DNA of 64,000 bases from NCBI GenBank assembly GCA_900318255.1, contig ONJX01000007.1, positions 39,185 through 103,184 of the forward strand, in the 5' to 3' direction. Below the pieces are notes generated by a model. It was not told the origin of the DNA. It saw nothing but the letters and a program-made list of their open reading frames with translations, and did no database searches. Made by a program: the position numbers and the translations under genes. The stretch is from an uncultured Prevotellaceae bacterium (lineage in GTDB: Bacteria > Bacteroidota > Bacteroidia > Bacteroidales > Muribaculaceae). Positions 23,267 to 32,600 of the stretch are shown in pieces (positions within the stretch are counted from its first letter, which is position 1; the number at the start of each line of letters is the position of its first letter).

Positions 23267-23492
23267 TGAAACAATGGGGTCAGACCCCGATGTTTCATTT
23301 TTGGCCACTTTGCAGGCTTTTTTGCCAATTTTGAAACAATGGGGTCAGACCCCGATGTTTCATTTTGGCCACTTTGCAGCTTTTTCTTACAAATTTTGAA
23401 ACAATGGGGTCAGACCCCGATGTTTCATTTTTGGCCTCTTTGCAGGCTTTTTTGAAAATTTTGAAACAATGGGGTCAGACCCCGATGTTTCA
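23267..23492. repeat. four 65-bp tandem repeats each with a 31-bp palindrome
   Basis: The palindrome TGAAACAatGGGGTCaGACC… (arms TGAAACA/TGTTTCA and GGGGTC/GACCCC) starts at 23267, 23332, 23397 and 23462, exactly 65 bp apart. The 34-bp linkers are nearly identical (ttttggccactttgcaggctttttt…). It fills most of the 23203-23571 gap between aqpZ and the lipoprotein gene. Confidence 0.92.
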
Positions 23493-23571
23493 TTTTTGTT
23501 TCATTTTTATTAAAAATAAAAAACTTCGTTTTTCATTTTGTGTTTCTCTCGGTTTGCACTAATTTTGCAAC

Positions 23572-23964
23572 ATGAAAGCAAAACTCCTTATTTTCATCAC
23601 TCTGATTTCAGCCGCTTTAATGATGGATGGCTGCAAGAGCGAGAAGCAACCGACCCCCAAGCCCAAGGTCTCGAAGCTCAAGGGCAAAGCTATCGAGGTG
23701 GCCACCGAGGCGGCAAAGCGACTGGTGGAAACCGACCACACCGACACCCTGGCGATGCAAAACTGCATCCTCGAGGCCAAGGCCATGCAGACCGAGTTCC
23801 AGCTTGCCGACGACTCTATTGCCGTGGCTAGCTTTAACAAGGCCTACAAGCAATATCTCGTTGAGAACGACCCCGAGCTGGCAAAGGAAATCTTTGTGGA
23901 GCGCCCTGCCAACCTCCCCGAAGGAGAGAAATGGGATGAGTTTGAAGAACTAGAAGAAGATTAA
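23572..23964 (+). CDS. small lipoprotein, unknown function
   Basis: 130 residues. The signal peptide is followed by a likely lipid-modified Cys in MMDGCKSEK; the lipobox is loose (M-D-G-C). After a Lys/Pro-rich linker the protein is helical and acidic (LKGKAIEVATEAAKRLVET … WDEFEELEED). I recognise no family. A TAATTTTG element ends 4 nt before the ATG. The prenyl synthase gene starts 21 bp downstream, so the two are probably cotranscribed. Confidence 0.7.
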   Translation: MKAKLLIFITLISAALMMDGCKSEKQPTPKPKVSKLKGKAIEVATEAAKRLVETDHTDTLAMQNCILEAKAMQTEFQLADDSIAVASFNKAYKQYLVENDPELAKEIFVERPANLPEGEKWDEFEELEED

Positions 23965-23985
23965 TAACCCTAAAACACCATAGCT

Positions 23986-24960
23986 ATGCATAACTACAAT
24001 TTCTACCTCGACCTTGTGAACAAGGCTATCAACAACATAAACTATCCCAAGGAGCCTGCACACCTCTATGAGCCTATTGCTTACACCATGGGGCTCGGTG
24101 GCAAGCGCGTGCGTCCTGTCCTCACCCTGATGACCTGCGAGGCCATGGGTGGCGACCTCAACAATGCCATTGATGTGGCACTGGGCATTGAGCTGTTTCA
24201 CAACTTCACGCTCATCCACGACGACGTGATGGACCACGCCGACGTGCGTCGCGGCAAGCCCACCGTACACAAGCGCTGGGACCAGAACGTGGCAATCCTC
24301 AGCGGCGACACCATGCTGCAAATGGCGGCACAGGCCATAGCACGTGCCGACGCTCACCTCGTGAAGCCCCTGATGGAGCTTTTCAACGACACCGCCATCA
24401 AGGTGTATGAGGGTCAGCAGTATGACATGGACTACGAGAGCCGCAACGACGTGACCGTGGAGGAATACATGAAGATGATACGCCTCAAGACCTCGGTGCT
24501 CACCGGCTGCTCTTGCAAGGCTGGAGCCATCGTGGCGCACGCCAGCGAAGAGGATGCCAACTCCATCTACAACATGGCGGTGAACCTGGGTCTCGCCTTC
24601 CAGCTGCAAGACGACTACCTCGACGTGTGGGGCGACCCTGCCACCTTTGGCAAGGAGATAGGCGGCGACATCGTCAACAACAAAAAGACCTTCCTGCTCA
24701 TCAACGCCATCGACCACGCTGCCGGCAACGAGGCCAAGGAGCTCAACCACTGGCTCACCGACCGTTACGCTCCCAAGCAAGAGAAGATTGCGGCTGTGAC
24801 TGCCCTCTACGAGAGCTTGGGTCTGAAAGACCTGGCACGCAACGCCATCATCAAATACTCGCACCAGGCCCTCGACCTGCTGCATGAGACCAAGATGAAA
24901 TATGATGCCTACAAGCAATTTGAGGCTGTAATCAACAACCTGGTGAATAGGGAGAAATAG
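23986..24960 (+). CDS. trans-polyprenyl diphosphate synthase
   Basis: 324 residues; condenses IPP with allylic diphosphates to build isoprenoid chains. First Asp-rich motif HDDVMD with GKRVRP upstream, second motif QDDYLDVWGD; KTS and GQQYDMDYE are also in place. A Phe stands five residues before the first Asp, an aromatic position that in related enzymes limits the chain, so a C15/C20 product (FPP or GGPP) is more likely than a long quinone tail. Cytoplasmic. Confidence 0.9.
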   Translation: MHNYNFYLDLVNKAINNINYPKEPAHLYEPIAYTMGLGGKRVRPVLTLMTCEAMGGDLNNAIDVALGIELFHNFTLIHDDVMDHADVRRGKPTVHKRWDQNVAILSGDTMLQMAAQAIARADAHLVKPLMELFNDTAIKVYEGQQYDMDYESRNDVTVEEYMKMIRLKTSVLTGCSCKAGAIVAHASEEDANSIYNMAVNLGLAFQLQDDYLDVWGDPATFGKEIGGDIVNNKKTFLLINAIDHAAGNEAKELNHWLTDRYAPKQEKIAAVTALYESLGLKDLARNAIIKYSHQALDLLHETKMKYDAYKQFEAVINNLVNREK

Positions 24961-25060
24961 TTAATAGCTAATAGTTAATAGCTAATAGTTAATGGTTAAT
25001 GGTTTCCTAGAAGTTCTAGATTTTCTAGACTATCTAGATTTTATAGAGATTCTAGAGCCT
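24961..25060. repeat. paired arrays: 7-bp (TTAATAG) then 9-bp (CTAGATTTT)
   Basis: Six 7-bp units occupy 24961-25002; after 4 bp come six 9-bp units (25007-25060). It starts at the stop codon of the prenyl synthase. This is one of five places in the window with this 7-then-9 order. Confidence 0.85.
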
Positions 25061-25070
25061 ATATCCTCTT

Positions 25071-25174
25071 CACGGACAAGGCACGCCTTGTCCCTACTTA
25101 ACACTTAACATTTTACACTTAACACTTATAATTGTCCCTACTTAACACTTAACATTTTACACTTAACACTTATA
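25071..25174. repeat. reverse copy of the GGACAAGGC palindrome and ACTTAAC repeats
   Basis: A reverse-orientation copy (25071-25096) of the palindrome seen at 17601 is followed by two blocks of ACTTAAC-type ~7-bp repeats up to the tatD start. Confidence 0.75.
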
Positions 25175-25175
25175 A

Positions 25176-25946
25176 ATGATTGACTCTCACAGCCACCTGT
25201 ATTGCGACGCTTTTGATGACGACCGCGACCTGGCGATGGCACGGGCGCTAGAGGCTGGCGTGACACACATAGTGCTGCCCAACGAGAACCTCGAGAGCGT
25301 GCAACGCGTGGTGGCGATGCACCGCGCCTACCCCACTGCTACTTCCATAGCCCTGGGGCTACACCCCGAGGACGTGGACGAGGGCTATGAGCAGCAGCTC
25401 ACGGTTCTGCGACCGCTGCTCGACGAGCATCATCCGGTGGCTGTGGGAGAGATAGGCATCGACCTCTATTGGGAAAAGACGTGGCGTGAGCAGCAGATGG
25501 CGGCACTCCACACCCAGCTACACTGGTGCAAGGAGCTTGGCATCCCATTCATCATGCACTGCCGCGACGCCCTCGATGAGATTTTGAGCGTGATGGACAA
25601 CTTTGGCGAACCGCTACCGCAAGGCGTGTTTCACAGCTTCACCGGCACGCCCCAGGAGGTGGAACAGGTGCGGCAGCGCGGCGACTTCTACTTTGGCGTG
25701 AACGGCATCGTCACCTTCAAGAAGAGCAACGTCAAGGACATCCTGCCAGTGGTGGGTCTCGACCGGCTGCTGCTGGAGACTGACTCGCCCTACCTGGCGC
25801 CAGTGCCTCACCGCGGCAAGCGCAACGAGAGCGCTTTTGTGCCTCACGTGTGCCACTTCATTGCCCAGCACCTGGGAGTGAGCGACGCCGAGGTGGAAGC
25901 CGCCACCACCCGCAATGCCATCAACCTATTTAAACTTAACATCTAG
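25176..25946 (+). CDS. tatD: TatD-family metal-dependent hydrolase (DNase)
   Basis: 256 residues. Metal ligands in the family order: DSHSH at the N-terminus, GEIGID (Glu), FIMHCRDA (His), FHSFTG (His) and LETDSPYLAP (Asp). It acts on DNA ends in the cytoplasm in characterised members; despite the name it has no part in Tat transport, so it should not be linked to tatAC at 19.1 kb. The CotH-protein gene follows 22 bp after the stop. Confidence 0.92.
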   Translation: MIDSHSHLYCDAFDDDRDLAMARALEAGVTHIVLPNENLESVQRVVAMHRAYPTATSIALGLHPEDVDEGYEQQLTVLRPLLDEHHPVAVGEIGIDLYWEKTWREQQMAALHTQLHWCKELGIPFIMHCRDALDEILSVMDNFGEPLPQGVFHSFTGTPQEVEQVRQRGDFYFGVNGIVTFKKSNVKDILPVVGLDRLLLETDSPYLAPVPHRGKRNESAFVPHVCHFIAQHLGVSDAEVEAATTRNAINLFKLNI

Positions 25947-25968
25947 TAAACCAACCCCTTTACACTCA

Positions 25969-28071
25969 ATGACTAAGAAAAACACCCTGCTGGCTCTTAT
26001 GCTGCTCGTGATGATTAGCGCCAGTGCACTCGACATTCCCAAGGGCACTTTCTACTTCGACAACTCACTCACGAAATACTCGGTAGTGAAATTCGTCTTC
26101 GGCAGCTACTCCAACCCCGAGAGCTATGTCATGACCATGACCAACGAGGGCAACAACCTGTGGAGCATCACCATCCCCGAGACGGTGACGGGCATGTACC
26201 GATACTGCTTTGCCGAGACTTCCATTCTCGACGGCCTGCACCAGGAGACCTTCCCAAACCTGAAAGACCGCATCAGCAACACGCTGGGCGAGAAGCGCAC
26301 CACCACCTGCGAGCTCTCCATCCCCGTGGGGTGGGTGTTCACCCCCACCAGCGGCAACAACTGGGCCTCTGGCTCATGGAGAAACCCCAATGGCTCCTCG
26401 GTGGGATACTCTGGCACCCTGCCGGTGATGTTTATCAACACCGACGGCGCGGTGCCCATCACCTCTAAAGAGGACTATGTCTATGCCGAGTATTACATCG
26501 ACAACATGGGCATCGACGGCATTGACAATGTGGGCAGCAAAGACGCGCCCGAGCTGATGCAGATACGTGGCCGAGGCAACTACACCTGGATAGACTTCGA
26601 CAAGAAGCCCTATCGCTTGAAACTCGAGAACAAGACTGCACTCCTGGGCATGAAACGCAACCGGCACTGGGCACTGATGGCCAACGCCGACGACAACTAT
26701 AGCGGACTGCGCAACACCGTGGGATATGAGCTTAGCCGACGCCTGGGAATGGCATGGACACCATCGCAAGAGCCCCTTGAGGTGGTGCTCAACGGCGACT
26801 ACATAGGCCTTTACATGCTCACCGAGATAATCCGTGTAGATCCCGACCGCGTGGACATCACCGAGCAGGCCGACTATGAGACCGACCGCTTCTCCATCAC
26901 TGGAGGGTGGCTCGTGGAAATCGACAACTATCAGGAGGAGGAACAAGTGCGCACCGTCGAGGGCAACGGCAAGAGCATCTACTCTACCTACAAGTCGCCC
27001 GAGCACCTGAGCGATGAGCAGCGCACCTACCTCACCGGTCTTATCAACACCACTAATGCCGCCATCTATGTTAATGACAAGAGCAACAACGGCTGGGAGA
27101 AATACATCGACGTTGACGAGCTGGCGCGCTTCTACATCGTGCAGGAGCTGCTCGACGACACCGAGTCGTTCCACGGCAGCTGCTACTGGCACAAGGACAA
27201 CGGCGACAGCACCAAAATCATGTTTGGACCCGTGTGGGACTTTGGCAACGCCTTCCACCGTGGCACCGACCGCTTTATCTACGACCGGCCGGCATTCACG
27301 CAGACGTGGATTGGCGAGATTGCCAAGTTTCCTCATTTCCAAGAGGTTGTAAAGAAGCACTGGGATCGCTTTGAACTGCTGCGCTATAGCGGTCTTGACG
27401 ACTTTATCGACGCTTTTATCAACAAGATTTACCATGCCACGATGAGCGACGCGGCGCGATGGCCTCAATACAGCAACGCCGACATCCTCTACGACCGCGA
27501 CACCTTCAAGGACTTCCTGCACAACAAGCACGACTGGCTGGCCGAGCAGTGGGGAGAGCCCGAGAAAGTGGTGGGCGACGTGAACCTCGACGGAGTGGTG
27601 ACGGCCGCCGACATCACGCTGATATATGACATACTGCTTGGTAATGTGGCGCTCGACGATGACCTGGAAATTCTTGCCGACGTCAACCAAGATGGCTCGC
27701 TCACTGCCGCCGACGTGACCCGCCTTTATGACATCCTGCTCGGCAACTATCAGCCGCCTGTTGAGGAGACTGCCATCGTCATCAATGTGCAGTGCCCCTT
27801 CGCGCCTCATCTCTACTCATGGGTGTATCACAATGGCGTGAACACCACTCTCAACGGCAACTGGCCTGGCGAAGTAATGACCGAGACGCGCATCACCAGC
27901 GACGGCACAGTGTGGTGGACCCAGCGCTTTGACGTGGATTACGACACTATCAATATCATCTTCAACGCCGGCAACAGCCAGCACCAGACGCAAAACATCG
28001 AAGGCCTGGCACCAGGAAACCACTACTTCATCTACGACGGAAACAAGACCTACGAGAGAGTGGAATTTTAA
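25969..28071 (+). CDS. secreted CotH-kinase-like protein with dockerin repeats and carbohydrate-module ends
   Basis: 700 residues. The start at 25969 gives the signal peptide (TLLALMLLVMISASA). Residues ~20-110 look like a starch-binding-type sandwich; ~150-520 is a CotH kinase-like domain with VVLNGDYIGLYMLTE and the metal-site-like GPVWDFGNAF. Two dockerin type I loops follow, GDVNLDGVVTAADITLIYDI and ADVNQDGSLTAADVTRLYDI. The C-terminus (FAPHLYSWVYHNG… NHYFIYDGN) is a second starch-binding-like module. CotH domains in the bacterial family phosphorylate surface proteins; here the partner is unknown. Two dockerins suggest docking on the cell surface. Confidence 0.82.
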   Translation: MTKKNTLLALMLLVMISASALDIPKGTFYFDNSLTKYSVVKFVFGSYSNPESYVMTMTNEGNNLWSITIPETVTGMYRYCFAETSILDGLHQETFPNLKDRISNTLGEKRTTTCELSIPVGWVFTPTSGNNWASGSWRNPNGSSVGYSGTLPVMFINTDGAVPITSKEDYVYAEYYIDNMGIDGIDNVGSKDAPELMQIRGRGNYTWIDFDKKPYRLKLENKTALLGMKRNRHWALMANADDNYSGLRNTVGYELSRRLGMAWTPSQEPLEVVLNGDYIGLYMLTEIIRVDPDRVDITEQADYETDRFSITGGWLVEIDNYQEEEQVRTVEGNGKSIYSTYKSPEHLSDEQRTYLTGLINTTNAAIYVNDKSNNGWEKYIDVDELARFYIVQELLDDTESFHGSCYWHKDNGDSTKIMFGPVWDFGNAFHRGTDRFIYDRPAFTQTWIGEIAKFPHFQEVVKKHWDRFELLRYSGLDDFIDAFINKIYHATMSDAARWPQYSNADILYDRDTFKDFLHNKHDWLAEQWGEPEKVVGDVNLDGVVTAADITLIYDILLGNVALDDDLEILADVNQDGSLTAADVTRLYDILLGNYQPPVEETAIVINVQCPFAPHLYSWVYHNGVNTTLNGNWPGEVMTETRITSDGTVWWTQRFDVDYDTINIIFNAGNSQHQTQNIEGLAPGNHYFIYDGNKTYERVEF

Positions 28072-28081
28072 CTCGCAAGAA

Positions 28082-28225
28082 TGGTTTATGGTTTATGGTT
28101 TATCGTTTATGGTCTTTCGTTTAGGGTTTTTCGTTTATGGTTTATGGAAGACAGTGTTGAGATTATGGGCATTGCAACCTCTAGAACATCTAGAATATCT
28201 AGAATATCTAGAATATCTAGAAAAC
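28082..28225. repeat. paired arrays: 7-bp (TGGTTTA) then 9-bp (CTAGAATAT)
   Basis: Nine 7-bp units span 28082-28144, then five 9-bp units 28181-28225. Short ACTTAAC-like repeats continue to the end of the converging LysM gene. Confidence 0.85.
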
Positions 28226-28259
28226 ACTTAACACTTAACTCCTAACTCTTAACACTTAA

Positions 28260-29414
28260 TTAGCGTGGTATGGTGAGTTTTTGTCCTGGCTGAATTTTGT
28301 CGTTTTTGATAGAGGGGTTAACGTTCTTGATGTCTTGCACGCTCACGCCATGCTGCTTGGCGATTTTGTTGAGGCTGTCACCACGTTTCACCTCATAGAT
28401 GATGGGCTTGGAGGCCTCCAGGCGTGCCGCCTCTTGTGCCGCGCGCTCGGCAGCTTCACGTTCGGCGAGCGCGGCAGCCTCTTTAGCTGCCCTCTCGGCT
28501 TCCTCTTTAGCCTGTCGTGCTGCCTCCTCGCGTGCTATGCGCTCAGCCTCAAGCTTATCCACCTGCTCATATTCCTCGGGATAAATGAGCAGCGTGCCTA
28601 TCTCGTTGCCTTTGGTATCCACATAGAGGTAACGCAGCATTTTGCGCTCACGCACTGCCGCAGCCAGCAGCAGGTTAAACTTCAGCGCCTCGGGAGCCTG
28701 CTTGAACCAGGCGTCGCGCTTTGTCATCACAAAGGCCGGCACATTCACGCTCTCCTTGGTGATGTAAGGCACTGTCACCTTGAGCGTTAGTGTGGCAGTG
28801 TCAGGTGCCAGCTCCACACCGCTCAGGTGCTCGTTGTTGCCTATGGGCAGGTGATGCTTTGCCACCACCTTTTGAGCAGCGCTCACCATTAGCGACGTGG
28901 TGCTCAAGGGAGTAACATCAGTCTTGCACTTGATTGACCCCACAATGCGCCCAATGAGCGACGGCTCGCCAGCACGGTGAGCCATTATCACGAGAAAGGT
29001 GCCATAGCCGGCGTTAAAGGCCATAGCCTCACACTCATAAGTGTAGTTGTTAGACACCTTCTTAAATCCCACGCCTTGCGCCGCAAAACCTGCCAACGCC
29101 GAGGCATAGATGTCGGTGATGTGGGTCGCCGAGTGGCAAAAGATGTCCTTCTTGCCCACCACCTGCTTCTGGAGGTAGAGTGTGGGGTCGAAGGCACCCT
29201 CGATGTAGTCGATGCGCGCCAGCTCGAGCGTGGCGCCACGAGCATCGAGGCGTGTCACATCCACGCGCGCGCCATAGGGTCGCAGCGCGTCATCGTTGGC
29301 CAGGAACCAGCTGTCGTCGGGCGTAGAAATCGTGAAAAACTCATTCTCTACTGTGGCAGCCATGCCCATCAGAGCCACCGCCGCCATAATTATCGTGAAA
29401 AAACGTCGCATCAT
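28260..29414 (-). CDS. exported LysM-domain protein
   Basis: 384 residues. Signal peptide in residues 1-20. The N-terminal ~260 residues form a globular domain of unknown family. A strongly helical Ala/Glu/Lys linker (residues ~285-335, AREEAARQAKEEAERAAKEA) spans some distance, and the C-terminal 44 residues are one LysM (YEVKRGDSLNKIAKQHGVSV…GQKLTIPR) that binds peptidoglycan glycan chains. It likely tethers the N-terminal domain to the wall from a stiff rod. Confidence 0.8.
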   Translation of the reverse strand: MMRRFFTIIMAAVALMGMAATVENEFFTISTPDDSWFLANDDALRPYGARVDVTRLDARGATLELARIDYIEGAFDPTLYLQKQVVGKKDIFCHSATHITDIYASALAGFAAQGVGFKKVSNNYTYECEAMAFNAGYGTFLVIMAHRAGEPSLIGRIVGSIKCKTDVTPLSTTSLMVSAAQKVVAKHHLPIGNNEHLSGVELAPDTATLTLKVTVPYITKESVNVPAFVMTKRDAWFKQAPEALKFNLLLAAAVRERKMLRYLYVDTKGNEIGTLLIYPEEYEQVDKLEAERIAREEAARQAKEEAERAAKEAAALAEREAAERAAQEAARLEASKPIIYEVKRGDSLNKIAKQHGVSVQDIKNVNPSIKNDKIQPGQKLTIPR

Positions 29415-29476
29415 AACCTAAATTTATCTATAAGATTAACTGCAAAATGCAAGAATTATTGTGACCATCACGCTTT

Positions 29477-29510
29477 CTAGAATATGTAGAAAATCTAGAA
29501 CTTCTAGCCC
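29477..29510. repeat. short 9-bp array (CTAGAATAT type)
   Basis: About four units upstream of the LysM gene. The rest of 29415-29659 is AT-rich and holds the promoter of the amylase-family gene. Confidence 0.65.
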
Positions 29511-29581
29511 CGTGCAAACGATTACGCAATTATCCCTATTGAAAAAAATTATTTTTTTGGTACATTATTAAATAATTTTAT

Positions 29582-29589
29582 TAATTTTG
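29582..29589 (+). promoter_or_regulatory. -7 element TAATTTTG for the GH13 gene
   Basis: A TAnnTTTG match 70 nt before the ATG, leaving a leader of about 65 nt. No clear riboswitch is visible in it. Confidence 0.5.
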
Positions 29590-29659
29590 GGTGCTAATTG
29601 TATCATTTCGTTAATACTAAAACACATTTATAAACCAACTAATTCAAAACAAACTAATT

Positions 29660-32600
29660 ATGAGGAAATTCTACATCATTTTCGCAATGGCGTTACTCCT
29701 GCCGTTGACCACCCTGGCACAGGGCTGGCCAGCCAACTATGGCGGAGTGATGCTGCAGGGTTTCTTTTGGGACAGCTACAAAGAGACCCCCGACTGTAGC
29801 CCCTTTGGACCGTGGCAATACCACCAGGACAATGAGGCTACAGCAACGCACAAGCCAGGCTACACCTGGGCCACCATGTATGGTGCCGGATGGGCCACTG
29901 GCGAGGAGTGGCAGGTGCCAGTAACCACTTGGAGCAGCCTGCTGGCTCACAAGAGTGAGATCACCCCCTACATCGACCTGCTGTGGCTGCCACAGAGCGG
30001 CTCCACAGTGGCCGACTCCACCATGACCTACTACACCAGCAACGACAACAGCGGTCGTAACGGCGTGAGGCCCTGGCGCAACGGCCAGACGTGGGGTTAC
30101 AGCGACAACTCCACCATCACCAACCCCGACTGCATGGGTTTTGTGCCCGTGTTCTACTTCCACCACGGATTGAGCTACAACCCCGACGGCACTCCCTGGA
30201 CCTATACCGACAGCCAGGGCAAGGTGTGGACGCCCATGTCCTACTTTGGCACCGAGGCCGAGCTGCGTGAGCTCATCTCCACCTTCAAGGCCGAGGGCAC
30301 CGGAGCCATCGAGGACGTGGTTGCCAACCACCGCGGCGGCCTGGGCACCTGGAGTGGCGACAAGAACTCCATCGAGTTCCCCACCGAGTACTACAAAGGC
30401 ACCTTCAGCCCCGAGGGTGAGTACATCTCGTGGAGCAGCGACGACGTGTGCAGCGACGACGAGAGCGGACGCGGCACCGGCAACGCCGACTGCGGCGGCC
30501 GTGGCGAGTGGGCGCGCGACATCGACCACCACAGCCCTGTCACTAGGCTCAAGGTGATGAAGTTCCTCGACTTCCTCAAGAACGACCTGGGCTATGTGGG
30601 CTACCGCTACGACTACGCCATGGGCTTCGAGGAGAAGCACTTTGCCGAGTATAACACCACCCTGCGCCCCACCTTCAGCGTGGGCGAGTACTGGGGCTCG
30701 AAGAACGACATCTCCAACTGGATTCACAAGACCTACATGGAGGGCACCTACCAGAGTGCTGCCTTCGACTTCCCCTTGCAGAGCGACATCCGCGAGGCGT
30801 TCAACTACGGCCACTACCGCTACCTCAACAACTCGGGTCTCATCAGCGACCCCGTGCTCAAGCGCTATGCAGTGACCTTCCTCGACAACCACGACACCTT
30901 CAAGGACCTGCCCACCGATGGCTCTAACTACAACTGGGAGTCGGGCAAGCCCTACAACCACCGCGTGGAGAAAAACATCGTCGAGGCCAACGCCTTCATC
31001 CTGGCGATGCCTGGCACCCCATGCTTGTTCTATCCTCACTTCATGCACCCACAGTGGCACGACATCCTCGTGACCCTCATCAAGGCTCGCCGCACCGCCG
31101 GCATCACCAACGAGAGTGAGCGCTCGGCTGCCGAGCTCGTGGGCAACGACGGCATCCAGTGGATAGTGACCGGCACTAACGGCCAGGTGTGCTTCCAGCT
31201 GGGCGACGCCGCTTCGAGCGACACCCTCCCTCCCGAGGGCTTCAAGACAGTGTGGGAGAGCAATCTCGACGAGAATGGCAAGCGTGTGGCTCGCTACAGC
31301 ATCACCAGCAGCCTCTATCACATGATTCAGTACAACAGCAAGCAAAACCTCATCAACGGCTACCCCGTTATCGACCGCAACAGCTGCACCTTTACCGGCT
31401 CTATCGACGTTAACGTAGCCCCCTCGAGCCCCGACTGCAAGCTGGTTTATACCACCAATGGTAGCGACCCCAATCCCAACAGCCCTGCCATCACCGAGAG
31501 CACGACCCTCACCTTCGACGAGACCACCACGCTCAAAGTGGGCGTGTCGATAGGCACCTTTAATGTGCCCACTTCGTCGATTGTCACCCGCAAGTATGTG
31601 AAGACCGACAGCGAGAGCGACCGCATCAACTTCTACGTCAAGGACGACAACGCGCCCAACTTCTACGTCTATTATGACGACGAGAACGGCACCCAGAAGC
31701 CTCTGGGCGAGTGGGGTGGCACCCACGCCACCGAGCAAGTGAAGGTGGGTGGCATCAACTGGTGGCATGTGTCAATCGCCAAGCCTAGCGTGCCCGTTAA
31801 CCTGATCATCAACTGGGACGGCAGCCAGACTCCCGACATCACCGGCATCACCAGCGACGTGTTCTACACCGTGCAGAATGGCTTGCCTAACGATGTGACC
31901 AGCATCTACATGCCCATCCTTGAGAATCCACAGCTCGACATCGACAAGACCACTGGCAGCTACGAGGGCAGCGTCACAGCCACCATCACCAGCTCTAACA
32001 GCAACGTGACCATCGTCTATACCACCGACGGCACCGAGCCCACCGCCAGCAGTCCCACCATCGCCAGCGGCAACACCGTCACCTTCAACACCACCGGCAA
32101 CCACTACCTGCGTGCCGGCATCCTCAAGGATGGCGAGGTGATCAAGCAAGTGGCTCGCAGCTACTATGTGGAGAACGGCCACGGCAGCGGCGTGAACATC
32201 TACGTCAAGAACATGACCACTGGCGACGCGCCTCACATCTACGCCTGGAACGCTAGCGAGGAGGCTGTCACCACCGCCTTTGAAGAAGGTGGCGAGACTC
32301 TCACCGAGACCGCTACTAACTGCGGCCAGACCTGGTACAAGCGTCACTTCGACGAGGTGCCTGCCGGCCTGATGTTCCTCATCACTGGCGCTAAGGACCA
32401 GTGCGCTAACATCAGCGGCCTGCTAGACGGTCACGACTACTACTTCTACTACTATCCCGGCGCACACTTCGGCAACCAGGGCTACCAGCCCGGCTACATC
32501 GATGTGACTGCCGACGCCAAGCACACTACCGACGTGAAGGCCATCACCGTGTTTATGTACGACAACGGCAATGCCGACTGGGCTAACGGCCTCAAGCTAT

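Noticed and set aside
23267..23492. CRISPR-like look: 31-bp repeats with 34-bp spacing.
   Set aside because: The 'spacers' are almost identical to one another, the repeat is a full palindrome and no cas gene is near.
25176..25946. TatD as a further member of the Tat export system.
   Set aside because: Established knowledge: TatD is a cytoplasmic nuclease unrelated to Tat transport, and it is not linked to the tatAC operon.
26374..27810. A 478-codon minus-strand frame.
   Set aside because: Lies opposite the CotH/dockerin protein, which has clear motifs and a signal peptide.
29693..31768. A 691-codon open frame on the minus strand opposite the GH13 gene.
   Set aside because: It mirrors codon-position composition of the real gene, and the plus strand has signal peptide and all GH13 motifs.
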